Positions 33,332 to 42,644 are shown, counted from the stretch's first letter. The stretch is DNA of 64,000 nt from Halalkalicoccus sp. CG83 (GCF_037081715.1 NZ_JAZDDH010000002.1:434001-498000); one strand, 5' to 3'. Notes: generated by a model not told the origin, from the sequence alone. Numbers and translations: made by a program.

Positions 33332-34186
33332 ATGATCGGTTTCATCGGCGGGAGTGGGATCTACGACGCACTGCCGCTCGAGAACACCCGCGAGGAGGAG
33401 ATCGACACGCCCTACGGCGAACCGAGCGCGCCCGTGACGATCGGCGAGTTCGGGACGACGGGGAGGGAGGTCGCCTTTCTCCCGCGCCACGGCCCGGACC
33501 ACGGCGCCTCTCCGACGGACCTCCCCTATCGCGCGAACATGTACGCACTCAAGACGGTCGGCGTCACCCACGTCTTCGCCTCGAACGCCGTCGGCTCGCT
33601 GCGCGAGGACCTGGAGCCGGGCACGCTCGTGATCCCCGATCAGATCTTCGACCGGACGCGCCATCGGGAGATGTCGTTCTACGGCGACGGCGTCGTCGTC
33701 CACCAGCCGTTCACACGGCCCTACAGTCCGTCGCTGGTCGATCACCTCACGGAGGCCGCGACCGAGGCGACGGACGCGGACGTCGCGAAGGGCGGGACCT
33801 ACGTCTGCATCGAGGGGCCGCAGTACTCCACTCGCGCCGAGAGCGAGTTCTACCGCGCACAGGGCTGGGATCTGGTGGGCATGACCGCGATCCCGGAGGC
33901 GAAACTCGCCCGCGAGGCCGAGATCGCCTACGCGACCGTCGCGGGCGTCACGGACTACGACGTCTGGAAGGAGGACAGCGAGGTCACCCTCGAGGAGGTG
34001 CTCGAGAACGCCGAGCGCAACCAGAACGCGATCGAGGCAACCGTCGAGGAGGCGATCCGGACCCTGCCCGAGGACCACGAGTGTCCGGCCCACTCCTCGC
34101 TCGAGGGGACGGTCAACACCCCCTCGAAGGCGATCCCTGAAGGAACGCGCGAGCGCGTCGAACCGTTGCTCGGAGAGTACCTCTGA
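33332..34186 (+). CDS. mtnP: S-methyl-5'-thioadenosine phosphorylase
   Basis: 284 aa from MIGFIGGSGIYDALPLE, the family N-terminus. Other blocks: FLPRHGPDHGASPTDLPYRAN, SNAVGSLREDLEPG, CIEGPQYSTRAES, VGMTAIPEAKLAREAEI and TDYDVWKE. Phosphorolyses MTA to adenine and methylthioribose-1-phosphate. The phosphate and base-site residues match the MTAP/PNP family; a purine-nucleoside substrate cannot be fully excluded. Confidence 0.92.
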   Translation: MIGFIGGSGIYDALPLENTREEEIDTPYGEPSAPVTIGEFGTTGREVAFLPRHGPDHGASPTDLPYRANMYALKTVGVTHVFASNAVGSLREDLEPGTLVIPDQIFDRTRHREMSFYGDGVVVHQPFTRPYSPSLVDHLTEAATEATDADVAKGGTYVCIEGPQYSTRAESEFYRAQGWDLVGMTAIPEAKLAREAEIAYATVAGVTDYDVWKEDSEVTLEEVLENAERNQNAIEATVEEAIRTLPEDHECPAHSSLEGTVNTPSKAIPEGTRERVEPLLGEYL

Positions 34187-34256
34187 ACGTGGCTCCTAGA
34201 GCGGTGCGGTCGCTACGTCGACCTGGTTCGGTCTCGTTCGGTCGCTGGCAGGCCCC

Positions 34257-34355
34257 TCACTTACCTCGGACGTAGCTCAGCGCCGAGACGTACTCCTCGG
34301 GGTCGACGCGTCCCTCGGTCTCGGTGAGTCGCTCCTGGATCTTCGTGGGAGACAT
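34257..34355 (-). CDS. Microprotein (32 aa)
   Basis: ATG 34355, TGA 34257-34259. Begins MSPTKIQERLTETEG and ends SALSYVRGK: charged, helical and soluble. A TATA-like GTTATGAG lies about 26 nt upstream in an AT-rich island (34356-34385), matching a leaderless promoter, and codon use is orderly. I know of no family. Confidence 0.45.
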   Translation of the reverse strand: MSPTKIQERLTETEGRVDPEEYVSALSYVRGK

Positions 34356-34574
34356 GTGTTATCATACTACTCGACCCCTCATAACTGTACTGGTGAACGT
34401 TAGCACGGTTCGCGCGTCGGGGCCCGTTGACGAGCGCCACTGCGACGGGAGAACACGAGCGTGTACTCGAAGCCATCCCCGTCGACGAAGCCGCTCGACT
34501 CGGAAGGTGGACGGCGGTGGCGATCGCTAGCTCGACACGAACCACTTCCTATCCGCGATACGCGTCGTCGCCTC

Positions 34575-34597
34575 TCGCCTCGTCCGGTACGAGGCGA
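34575..34597. repeat. 9-bp hairpin downstream of scpA
   Basis: TCGCCTCGT and ACGAGGCGA with a 5-nt loop, 27 nt after the scpA stop on the minus strand; no T run follows. The rest of 34356-34623 shows no gene. Confidence 0.4.
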
Positions 34598-34623
34598 GCT
34601 ACGACGGCTCGTTCTCGGTGGGC

Positions 34624-35475
34624 TCAGTCCGCGACCGCCTCGTTCGCCTCGCTCACCGCAGCCGGGTTCCGGATCCAGAGGTCGCCGAACAGCTCGTCCT
34701 GCTGGAGGCGGACCTGGCCCCGGTGGGAGAGGAAGAGCAGCGCGAGGAACGTCTCCACGCGCGAACCGCCGGTGGTCTCGATCTCCGCGAACAGCACCTC
34801 GTCGCGGCCGGCGCTGTACTGGTCGTCGAGCGCCTCGTACACCCGGTCGATGGTCTCCTCGATGTCCTCGCCGTGGGCCGTCCCGGTGACGTCATCGGCG
34901 GTGGGCTCGTCCTCGGCGCGGAACTCGTCGGCCGAGTGGTAGTCGAGCGTCTGGGTGCCCCGCTGGAACCCGCGCGGCGAACCGCTGGTGTCGTACTCCC
35001 GGGACTCCTTCCACCACGAGTCGCGCTCGGCGTCGCGAAGCTCCCTCACCAGCTCGTCGAGCGTCTCGGGCGACCCGCGGGCCTGTTTGCGCTCGAGACG
35101 TCGCTCCATCTCCGCCTCGAGGCCCGCGATCGGGTCCTCCGCGGGCGGGGCATCGGGATCGTCCATTCCCATGCCCATCCCCAGCTCGGCCTCCCAGTCG
35201 TCGAACGCTTCCTCCTCCTCTTGCTCGTCCGACGCGAGCATCTCGTCGCTCTTCATCCGGAGCAGGACGCTCGCGTAGAACAGCGCTCTGCCCGAGGTCC
35301 GCAGGTCCGCGGCGTCGAGCTTCGCGAGGAAGGCGTCGGTCACCTCGACGATGTCGATGTCCCAGGGCTCGATCTCGCCCTCCTCGGCGAGCTGGACGAG
35401 CAGCTCGACGGGCTCGACGGCGTCGTCGTCCTCGGTCGTCGGCGGAGGCGCGGCGTCGAGATTCGCGTCAGTCAT
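34624..35475 (-). CDS. scpA: Segregation and condensation protein A (kleisin)
   Basis: 283 aa. The N-terminal EPVELLVQLAEEGEIEPWDIDIVEVTDAFL is the SMC-neck-binding kleisin region, and the C-terminus (VETFLALLFLSHRGQVRLQQ) is the winged helix binding the SMC head. An acidic linker with a GMGMGMDD run lies in between. Bridges the SMC heads. Its start overlaps the smc stop by 8 nt, so the pair is translated together. Confidence 0.93.
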   Translation of the reverse strand: MTDANLDAAPPPTTEDDDAVEPVELLVQLAEEGEIEPWDIDIVEVTDAFLAKLDAADLRTSGRALFYASVLLRMKSDEMLASDEQEEEEAFDDWEAELGMGMGMDDPDAPPAEDPIAGLEAEMERRLERKQARGSPETLDELVRELRDAERDSWWKESREYDTSGSPRGFQRGTQTLDYHSADEFRAEDEPTADDVTGTAHGEDIEETIDRVYEALDDQYSAGRDEVLFAEIETTGGSRVETFLALLFLSHRGQVRLQQDELFGDLWIRNPAAVSEANEAVAD

Positions 35476-38400
35476 CGGCGGGTGCCACCTCCCCGGCGAG
35501 GTCGATCCCGGTGACCGCGCTGACGTTGTTCTCCTGCATCGTGACGCCGATCGCGCGCTCGGAGCGCTCGAGCATCGCCGAGCGGTGCGAGACGACGATG
35601 AACTGGGCGTCGTCAGCGAGCTCGTCGACCAACTCGCCGACGCGTTCGGCGTTCGCGGCGTCGAGGAACGCGTCGACCTCGTCGAGCGCGTAGAACGGCG
35701 CGGGGTTGTAGCGTTGGATGGCGAAGATGAACGCCAGGGCGGTGAGCGACTTCTCGCCGCCGCTCATCGCGTCGAGACGCTGGACGGGCTTGTCGCCGGG
35801 TTGGGCCTTCATCGTCAGTCCGCCCTCGAAGGGATCCTCCTCGTCCTCGAGGTGGAGCTCGCCGGTCCCCGCCGAGAGCCGTTCGAAGATCTCCTGGAAC
35901 TGCTCGTCGATCGCCTCGTAGGCGTCCATGAACGTCTGGCGCTTCTGGCGCTCGTAGGACTCGATCCGATCCGTGATTCCCTCCCGTTCCTCGACCAGCA
36001 CCTCCTTTCGCTCTTGGAGCTCCGAGAGGTCGGCTTCGACCGCGTCGTACTCGTCGATCGCGAGCATGTTCACCGGCTCGAGCGCCTCCATCTCGCCCTC
36101 CAGGCGGTCGATCGTCGACTCGACCTCGTCGTGGTCGGGGATCGCCTCCGGGTCGTACTCGCCGACCTCGCTCTCGAGATCGTGAACGTCCATCTCGAGG
36201 CGCTTCGCGCTCGCCTCGAGGCTCTCGAGGCGGTTCTCGACCGAGGAGACCTCCTCGCGAACCTCGTCGCGGGCGTCGCTCGCCTCGCCGAGCGTCCCGC
36301 GTAGCTCGCGGCGCTCCTCCTTTCGCTCCTGGAGCTCCTCCTCGAGCTCCTCGACCGCCTCGCGTTTCTCCTCGAGCAGCGCCTCCTGCTCCTCGATCCC
36401 CTCCTCGAACTCCGCGATACGCTCGCGCTTCGCCTCGGCGCGCTCCTCGGCCTCCTCGACGCGTTCCTCGAGGTCGTCGATCGCCTCCTCCGCGTACCCC
36501 TTCTCGAGCTTGAGTTCGCTGAGGCGGGCGTCGTGGTCGTCGATCTCCTCCTCGAGGTCCGCGATCTCCGCGTCGATACCGTCGAGCTTCGCCGTCAGCT
36601 CCGGGATTCGCGAGTCGGCGAGCTCGGTCTCGAGCTCGTCGATCTCCCCCTCGAGCTCGTCGATCTCCGCCTTCGCGCGTGCGATCGACGACTCGATCTC
36701 GCTCATCCGCTCGTCGACCTCCCCGCGGTCGGACTCGAGTTCCGCGATCTCCTCCTCGAGCTCGTCGATTTTCGCCTCCCGCTCCGCTCGTTCCTCGCGT
36801 TTTCGCTCGATGTCGCTCTCGATCTCGCGCACCTGCTCCGCGGCGTCGGACTTGCGATCGCGCGCGCCGTCGAGGCGCTCCTTGACGCCCCGCAGGTCGG
36901 CGCGGACCGATTCGCGTTCGTCCTGTAGATCGGTGATCGCCTCGGCCACACGCTCGAGTTGGCCCTTACCCGACTTCGAGAAGGAGTAGCGCGAGCCGCT
37001 GGTGCTGCCGCCGGTCATCGCGCCGCTCTTCTCGACGAGCTCCCCCTCCAGCGTGACCAGCCGGTAGTCGCCCATCAGATCACGAGCGGTGTCGATGTCC
37101 TCGACGACGAGGGTGTCGCCGAGCACGTAGGAGAAGATCCCCGCGTATCGCCCGTCGAAGTCGACGAGGTTGTACGCGAAGTCGATCACGCCATCCCGGC
37201 GCGGCGGGGATGGGAGCGAGCGCTTTCGCATCTCGGTCAGCGGGAGGAACGTCGCCCGCCCCGCGTTGCGCGACTTGAGGTGCTCGATGCAGCGCTTCCC
37301 GACGCCGTCGTCGTCGACGACGATGTTGGCCAGCCGCCCGCCCGCGGCGGTCTCACACGCCGTGGCGTACTGGGGGTCGACCCCGCCGAGCTGGCCGACG
37401 GTGCCGTGGACGCCCTCCATGCTCGCGTTCAGTACGGTCGAGACCGCCCGGCCGTACGAGGAGTCGCCGCTCTCGCCCGCGCGGGCCTCGAGCTCCGCGT
37501 ACTCCTGCTGTTTCGCCTGGAGGTCGTCCTCGATCGTGTCCAGCGTCGACTGGAGCTCGCGCTTCTCCTCCTTCAGGTCCTCGACGACCTCGTCGATCTG
37601 CTCGCGGTTCGCGACCGCCCGCTCGCGTTCGGTCTCGAGATCCGCGATCTCGCTCTCGATCTCGGGGATCCGCTCTCTCGCCCGCTCGCGTTCGGCCTCC
37701 TTCTCGTCGATCGCGTTCGAGCGACGGCGGGCCTCGTCGAGCAGGCGGTCCTGTTCGCGCTGGTGTTCGTTTCGCTCGTCGCGGGCCTCCTCGAGGGCGG
37801 CCTTTCGCTCCCGGAGCTCGGCCTTCAGCTCGTCGTACTCGGTGTCGACCGCGTCGATCTCCGCCTCGATCTCCTCGCGCTCGGCCTCCTTCTCCTGGAC
37901 GTCGGCCTTCACGGAGGCCTTCTCGAGCTTGGTCTCGCGGATCTCGCTCTCGAGGTCGTCGATCGTCTCCTCCTTGCGGTCGATCGCGACGAACGCCTCG
38001 CGGCGATCGGCCTCGGCGGACTCGATCGCCTCCTCGGCGCTCTCGATGCGGTCCTCGAGCCGGCTGATCTCGCCCTTGACCTCCTCGATCTCGCGTTTAA
38101 TCGCGAGCTGTTCGTCCTCGCCCTTGCGTTCGATCTCGGCGTTGAGGTCCTCGAGGTCCTCCTGCAGCCGGGTCACCCGGTTCTGCTTCTCCTCGAACTC
38201 CCGCGTGAGCTCTGCGAGCTCTCCCCGCCGGTTCTCGATCTTCCCTTCGGTCCGCTCGAGCTCCGCGCGTTTCTCCTCGAGCTCCGCGGCCTTCAGGTAG
38301 CCCTCGTACTCCTCTTTCTCCTCGCGCAGTCGCTTGTACTCGAGGGCCGTCTCGCGCTCCTCGGCGAGCTGATCCAGCCGTTCTTGCTTCTCCTCGATGC

Positions 38401-39037
38401 GGAGTTCGGCCTCCTCGATGCGCTCCTTTACGACTTCGAGCTCCTCGTAGGCGGACTCCTTCTTCGCGTCGAACTCCGCGACGCCCGCGATCTCGTCGAT
38501 GATCTCGCGCCGCTGGCCGGCGGTCATGTTGATGATGCCGGTGACGTCGCCCTGCATGACGACGTTGTAGCCCTCGGGGGTGACGCCCGCCTGGGCGAGC
38601 AGGTCCTGGATGTCCGAGAGGTTGACCGAGCGGCCGTTCAGGTAGTAGTATGAGTAGTAGTTCTCCTCCGTGCGTTTCACCCGTCGGCGGACCGAGATCG
38701 TCTCGACGTCGCCGACGTCCTCGCTGCCGGCGGCGCTCACGACCTGCTCGCGTGCGAGGGTGCCGTCGGCGTTGTCGAGTACGACCTCGACGCTGGCCTC
38801 GCGGGGGCCCCCCGAGGCGTCGCCGTCGTCGTTCGGGTTGTAGATCAGGTCGGTGAGCTTCTCGGCGCGGATCCCGCGGGCGCGCGAGAGTCCCAGCGCG
38901 AACAGCACGCTGTCGATGATGTTGGACTTCCCCGAGCCGTTCGGGCCGCTGACGGTGGTGAAGTCCTCGTAGAAGGGAATCCGGGTCTTACGCCCGAAGC
39001 TCTTGAAATCGTCCAGTACGAGCTCTCGAATATGCAT
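35468..39037 (-). CDS. smc: Chromosome segregation ATPase SMC
   Basis: 1189 aa. Walker A GPNGSGKSNIIDSV near residue 33, two long coiled coils (about 165-505 and 670-1010), hinge about 515-650 (VHGTVGQLGGVDPQYATACE), signature MSGGEKSLTALAFIFA and Walker B FYALDEVDAFLDAAN. The two coiled coils are unusually rich in E/R/D. Forms the chromosome-organising ring with ScpA; no scpB is seen here. Confidence 0.97.
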   Translation of the reverse strand: MHIRELVLDDFKSFGRKTRIPFYEDFTTVSGPNGSGKSNIIDSVLFALGLSRARGIRAEKLTDLIYNPNDDGDASGGPREASVEVVLDNADGTLAREQVVSAAGSEDVGDVETISVRRRVKRTEENYYSYYYLNGRSVNLSDIQDLLAQAGVTPEGYNVVMQGDVTGIINMTAGQRREIIDEIAGVAEFDAKKESAYEELEVVKERIEEAELRIEEKQERLDQLAEERETALEYKRLREEKEEYEGYLKAAELEEKRAELERTEGKIENRRGELAELTREFEEKQNRVTRLQEDLEDLNAEIERKGEDEQLAIKREIEEVKGEISRLEDRIESAEEAIESAEADRREAFVAIDRKEETIDDLESEIRETKLEKASVKADVQEKEAEREEIEAEIDAVDTEYDELKAELRERKAALEEARDERNEHQREQDRLLDEARRRSNAIDEKEAERERARERIPEIESEIADLETERERAVANREQIDEVVEDLKEEKRELQSTLDTIEDDLQAKQQEYAELEARAGESGDSSYGRAVSTVLNASMEGVHGTVGQLGGVDPQYATACETAAGGRLANIVVDDDGVGKRCIEHLKSRNAGRATFLPLTEMRKRSLPSPPRRDGVIDFAYNLVDFDGRYAGIFSYVLGDTLVVEDIDTARDLMGDYRLVTLEGELVEKSGAMTGGSTSGSRYSFSKSGKGQLERVAEAITDLQDERESVRADLRGVKERLDGARDRKSDAAEQVREIESDIERKREERAEREAKIDELEEEIAELESDRGEVDERMSEIESSIARAKAEIDELEGEIDELETELADSRIPELTAKLDGIDAEIADLEEEIDDHDARLSELKLEKGYAEEAIDDLEERVEEAEERAEAKRERIAEFEEGIEEQEALLEEKREAVEELEEELQERKEERRELRGTLGEASDARDEVREEVSSVENRLESLEASAKRLEMDVHDLESEVGEYDPEAIPDHDEVESTIDRLEGEMEALEPVNMLAIDEYDAVEADLSELQERKEVLVEEREGITDRIESYERQKRQTFMDAYEAIDEQFQEIFERLSAGTGELHLEDEEDPFEGGLTMKAQPGDKPVQRLDAMSGGEKSLTALAFIFAIQRYNPAPFYALDEVDAFLDAANAERVGELVDELADDAQFIVVSHRSAMLERSERAIGVTMQENNVSAVTGIDLAGEVAPADD

Positions 39038-39046
39038 GGGTAGGGC

Positions 39047-39277
39047 CTACGCGACGATGATGTCGTCGGAGGAGTCGGCCTCCTCTTCGGGTTCGTGTCG
39101 CTCCTCCCTATCGCTTTCGACTCCGACCTCCCGGTGCTCGATCTCGGTCTCCTCCTCCACCCGTGATTCGAGCTCCCGGACGCGTTCGTTCGCCTCGACG
39201 AGCTCCTCGGTCAGTCCGCGTACCGTCGACTCGAGCTCCGCGACGCGGGACTCGAGTTCCTCGACTCTGTTCGACAT
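39047..39277 (-). CDS. Small coiled-coil protein upstream of smc (76 aa)
   Basis: Starts MSNRVEELESRVAELESTVR with clear heptads to about residue 45, then an acidic unstructured tail ending DSSDDIIVA. Only 9 nt separate its stop from the smc start, so it heads the smc-scpA operon. I recall a haloarchaeal family of this type (DUF7518-like, uncertain). A partner of SMC is an inference from position. Confidence 0.65.
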   Translation of the reverse strand: MSNRVEELESRVAELESTVRGLTEELVEANERVRELESRVEEETEIEHREVGVESDREERHEPEEEADSSDDIIVA

Positions 39278-39361
39278 ACGTTCATTAGGTCGCCCGCTCG
39301 ACATAAGTCTGTGTCAGACGTTCGTCAGACGGCTGACGGATAGGGGTTCGTCGCTCGGGCG

Positions 39362-39574
39362 CGTGCGGCCGGCACGGCAACCCGCGCCGTGTTCGAGAAC
39401 CGGGTGCGGTTCGAGGGGACCGACATGCAGGGGGTCGTCCTCTACGACAACTATAGTAGCGCTTGAACCGGTCACCCACGTCGCGGTCGACGAGTCGGGC
39501 GAGCCGACGCGGCTCCCAGCGGCGTTCCGCGAGGCGATCGTCGCGTTCCAGGACGATCGCCCCGAGAACGCCTG
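39362..39574 (+). pseudogene. Remnant of a hotdog (4HBT) thioesterase with internal deletion
   Basis: The frame through 39389 reads VFENRVRFEGTDMQGVVLYD + NY, the N-terminus and catalytic-region motif of 4-hydroxybenzoyl-CoA-type thioesterases, then stops at 39464-39466. A second frame from about 39467 reads THVAVDESGEPTRLPAAFRE + AIVAFQDDRPENA, the usual C-terminus. About 75 central residues are missing. The two fragments of one gene are in the right order, so this is a decayed gene between the smc operon and gatB. Confidence 0.6.
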
Positions 39575-39642
39575 AGCCGAGGGCGTTCGATCGGCCGACG
39601 GCTCCCGTTAGCCTTTACTCGGCCCGCGTCGAATCCCGCCCA

Positions 39643-41127
39643 ATGACTGCTCAGGCGACCACGGAACGCGATCTCACGGTCGTGATCGGTCTCGAGGTCC
39701 ACGTCCAGCTCGAGACCGAGACGAAGATCTTCTGTGGCTGTTCGACCGCGCTGGCGGACGCCGAACCGAACACCCACACCTGCCCGGTCTGTCTCGGCCT
39801 GCCGGGCGCGCTGCCCGTCGTGAACGAGGCCGCCGTCGAGAGCGCGGTGAAGCTCGGGAAGGCGATCGACGCCGGGATCCCCGAGGAGACCCGGTTTCAC
39901 CGGAAGAACTACTACTACCCCGATCTGCCGAAGGACTTCCAGATCACGCAGTACGACGCCCCGCTCTGTCAGGACGGCGAACTCGAGATCCGCGTCGAGG
40001 GCGAGCGACGCGAGATCGGCATCGAGCGCGCCCACCTCGAGGAGGACCCGGGCAGCCTCCAGCACGAGGGCGGGAGCATCGAGACCGCGGACTACACGCT
40101 CGTGAACTACAACCGCGCGGGCGTCCCGCTGATGGAGATCGTTACCCGCCCGGACTTCAGAGGACCGAAGGAGACGCGCGCCTTCCTCGCGAAGCTCGAG
40201 GAGGTCCTCGAGTACCTGGGGATCTTCGACAGCACGCGCGACGGTTCCTTGAGAGTCGACGCCAACGTCTCGCTCGTGCCGGGCGAGGAGGTCGCCCGGG
40301 ACGGCTCGATCGGCGAGGAGGCGCTCGCGGCGGCCAACCGCACCGAGGTGAAGAACATCTCGAGCCACAAGGGTGCGGAGAAGGCGCTGGCCTACGAGGT
40401 GACCCGCCAGCGCAACGCGATCCGACGGGGGCGCGGAATCGACCAGGAGACGCGCCACTGGGACGAGTCACGCGGCATCACCGTCTCGATGCGCTCGAAG
40501 GAGGAGGAGAAGGACTACCGCTACTTCCGCGAGGCCGATCTGCCCGTTCTCAGGGTCTCGGACTGGAAACAGGAGATCGAGATCCCCGAGCTTCCCGACG
40601 CGCGCCGCGAGCGCTTCCGCGAGCAGTACGGGCTCGGCGAGGAGGCCGCCGCGAAGCTCACCTCGACGAAGCAGGTCGCGGACTTCTACGAGGACCTCGC
40701 GAGCGACTTCGACCCCGACCTGGCGGCGACGTGGGTCGCCGACGACCTCCTGGGAGAGCTCAACTACCGCGACATGGAGATCGCCGAGATGGAGGGACGA
40801 CTCGACGAGGTCCGCCGGCTCGTCGAGCTCGTCGCCGAGGAGGAGATCACCGCGAAGAACGCGCGCGAGACCGTCCTCCGCGAGATGCTCGATTCGGGGA
40901 CGGATCCCGACGCGGTCGTCGAGGCGGAGGGGCTGGGGAAGACCGACGAGAGCGAGGTCGAGGCCGCCGTCGGCGAGGCGATCGAGGAGAACCCGGACGC
41001 CGTCGCGGACGTCGAGCGCGGCGAGGACGGCGCGATCAACTTCCTCGTCGGCCAGGTGATGGGGAAGACCGGCGGCAGCGCCGATCCCGGCACCGTGAAC
41101 GAACTGCTCCGCGAGCGACTCGGCTAA
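39643..41127 (+). CDS. gatB: Asp/Glu-tRNA amidotransferase subunit B
   Basis: 494 aa from MTAQATTERDLTVVIGLEVH. Core: ETKIFCGCSTALADAEPNTH (zinc-type cysteines with CPVCLGLPGALP), KNYYYPDLPKDFQITQYDAP, and the C-terminal YqeY-like tail. In GatCAB it activates Glu-tRNA(Gln) or Asp-tRNA(Asn) before amidation. gatA and gatC are not in this window. Confidence 0.94.
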   Translation: MTAQATTERDLTVVIGLEVHVQLETETKIFCGCSTALADAEPNTHTCPVCLGLPGALPVVNEAAVESAVKLGKAIDAGIPEETRFHRKNYYYPDLPKDFQITQYDAPLCQDGELEIRVEGERREIGIERAHLEEDPGSLQHEGGSIETADYTLVNYNRAGVPLMEIVTRPDFRGPKETRAFLAKLEEVLEYLGIFDSTRDGSLRVDANVSLVPGEEVARDGSIGEEALAAANRTEVKNISSHKGAEKALAYEVTRQRNAIRRGRGIDQETRHWDESRGITVSMRSKEEEKDYRYFREADLPVLRVSDWKQEIEIPELPDARRERFREQYGLGEEAAAKLTSTKQVADFYEDLASDFDPDLAATWVADDLLGELNYRDMEIAEMEGRLDEVRRLVELVAEEEITAKNARETVLREMLDSGTDPDAVVEAEGLGKTDESEVEAAVGEAIEENPDAVADVERGEDGAINFLVGQVMGKTGGSADPGTVNELLRERLG

Positions 41128-41260
41128 CGCGCCGGCGACGATCGCGATTCGGTCGGTCGGGTGCGTCCACCCGGCGGCCGTCGCCGGACGTGGTGTCGGT
41201 TGGCCGCTCTCGGGCGCGTACGTCCTATCGGGGCGACGGGGTCGCTGGTACCAGTCCGAT

Positions 41261-41359
41261 TCAGAACAGCGCGAGCGCGGCGTCGAGCACGAACTGCGTG
41301 CCCGCCAGGCAGGGTTCGACGATCTCCATCTGTGTCGTTGAGGTGGCGCTTTCGTTCAT
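41261..41359 (-). CDS. Microprotein (32 aa)
   Basis: ATG 41359, TGA 41261-41263. Starts MNESATSTTQMEIVEPCLAG and ends AALALF, with one cysteine and a short hydrophobic end. A TATA-like CTATTACG about 30 nt upstream fits a leaderless promoter. Unknown; apart from it and the promoters, the 358-nt gap between gatB and the amphi-Trp gene is empty. Confidence 0.4.
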   Translation of the reverse strand: MNESATSTTQMEIVEPCLAGTQFVLDAALALF

Positions 41360-41485
41360 GTCCGATTGTATCACTGACGTGAGAGGCGTAATAGGTTTCG
41401 ATGGTACGATCAGGTCCACGTCCCGGACGTGCCCGCGAGCGTCGGGTAAACCACTATACTGCTGGCCTACGACGTTTCGAACGCA

Positions 41486-41731
41486 ATGGCGAACACTACA
41501 GCCGACGAGCAGGACGTGTCGCGAGACGAGGCGGCCGATCTCCTCCAGAACCTCGCCCGCGAGATCCGCGGTGAGGGTCCAGCGAACGTCGAGGTCGGCA
41601 ATAAGACGGTCGCGCTCCACCCGTCGTCGGCGATGAGCTATAACATCGAGATCGAGGAACGCTCCCCGATGCTCGGCGGCGAGCGCCAGGCAGTGACGGT
41701 GACGCTCGACTGGGAGAGCGAGGGCGAGTAG
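41486..41731 (+). CDS. Amphi-Trp-domain protein
   Basis: 81 aa: an acidic amphipathic helix (VSRDEAADLLQNLAREIRGE) followed by strands VEVGNKTVALHP and AVTVTLDWESEGE with the conserved tryptophan. Small domain of unknown function common in haloarchaea, sometimes fused to PRPP or restriction enzymes (recollection). Ends 4 nt before the convergent yihY stop. Confidence 0.75.
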   Translation: MANTTADEQDVSRDEAADLLQNLAREIRGEGPANVEVGNKTVALHPSSAMSYNIEIEERSPMLGGERQAVTVTLDWESEGE

Positions 41732-41735
41732 TCCG

Positions 41736-42557
41736 TCACCGGCCGTCGGCCGCGGCCGTTCCGACGGTCGGCTCGTCGCTGGCGCGCTCGGCCAGCACGA
41801 CGTTGACGACGGCGCCGAGCAGTAACACGACGGCGCCGCCGTAGAGCCAGAGGAGGAACAGGAGCGCGCCGCCGATAACGCCGAAGACGTCCGCGAGCGT
41901 CGTGATCGAGACGTAGATCTGAAACAGCGAGTTGAGGAGCACCCATCCGACCGCGGCGATCGCCGTCCCCGGTAGCGCCTCGCGGGGATTCATCTCCACG
42001 TTCGGGAAGACGTAGTAGAGGGGGAAGAACACCGTCGCCAGCCCGATGATCAGCAACAGCGGGCTGAGCACGCTGACGTACGGGACGTCGGGAAACAGCG
42101 TGATCGCCACCCCCGATGCCGCCGACGCGAACAGCGCGGCCGAGATCGCGAACAGTCCGACGATGGCGTCACGGAGGCCGTCCACGATCGACTGATCGGC
42201 CTTCGTTCCGTAGAGCTGAGCGAAGGCGATGTCGATCCCCCGGAAGATCTGGAACGCGCTCCACACCAGCACGAGGAAGCCGAGGATCGAGCTCCCGACC
42301 CAGCCAGCGGCGTCGGTGATCGCGGTCGCGAGTAGCTCCTGTCCGGTCGGGCTGAGGTACTGGCGCGTCAGCGCGATCAAGTGATCCGAGGTCGCGTCGC
42401 CGGCGAACACCGACGCGACGATGAGCACCAGCAACAACAGCGGCAACAGGGAGACGAAGGCGTAGAACGCGAGACTCGCCGCGAGAAACGGGACGTTCTG
42501 GCGTTCGACCTCTCGAACGACCGCTCTGACGACGGTGCTCGCGTCCTTTCCTCGCAT
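41736..42557 (-). CDS. YihY/BrkB-family membrane protein
   Basis: 273 aa from MRGKDASTVVRAVVREVERQ, six hydrophobic segments. The family pattern NVPFLAASLAFYAFVSLLPL at the first helix, WSAFQIFRGIDIAFAQLYGT and LYYVFPNVEMNPREALPG are present. Role unsettled in the family (once misannotated as RNase BN). Divergent from topA. Confidence 0.85.
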   Translation of the reverse strand: MRGKDASTVVRAVVREVERQNVPFLAASLAFYAFVSLLPLLLLVLIVASVFAGDATSDHLIALTRQYLSPTGQELLATAITDAAGWVGSSILGFLVLVWSAFQIFRGIDIAFAQLYGTKADQSIVDGLRDAIVGLFAISAALFASAASGVAITLFPDVPYVSVLSPLLLIIGLATVFFPLYYVFPNVEMNPREALPGTAIAAVGWVLLNSLFQIYVSITTLADVFGVIGGALLFLLWLYGGAVVLLLGAVVNVVLAERASDEPTVGTAAADGR

Positions 42558-42644
42558 TCCGTTAACCGTCGGAACTCGAGCGCCGTCACGGCTTCGCTTG
42601 CCGGATCCGCCGCCTCCTCGACGTTCTCCCAACGACGCGAAACG

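Noticed and set aside
34427-34570. Possible N-terminal gene fragment (EHERVLEAIPVDEAARLGRW) in the gap before scpA
   Set aside because: Short and acidic-helical only by composition; no domain or promoter, so not listed as a pseudogene.
36959-38653. 564-codon plus-strand frame opposite smc
   Set aside because: Leucine/valine-rich antisense of the SMC coiled coil, a common artefact that can look like a membrane or leucine-rich protein.
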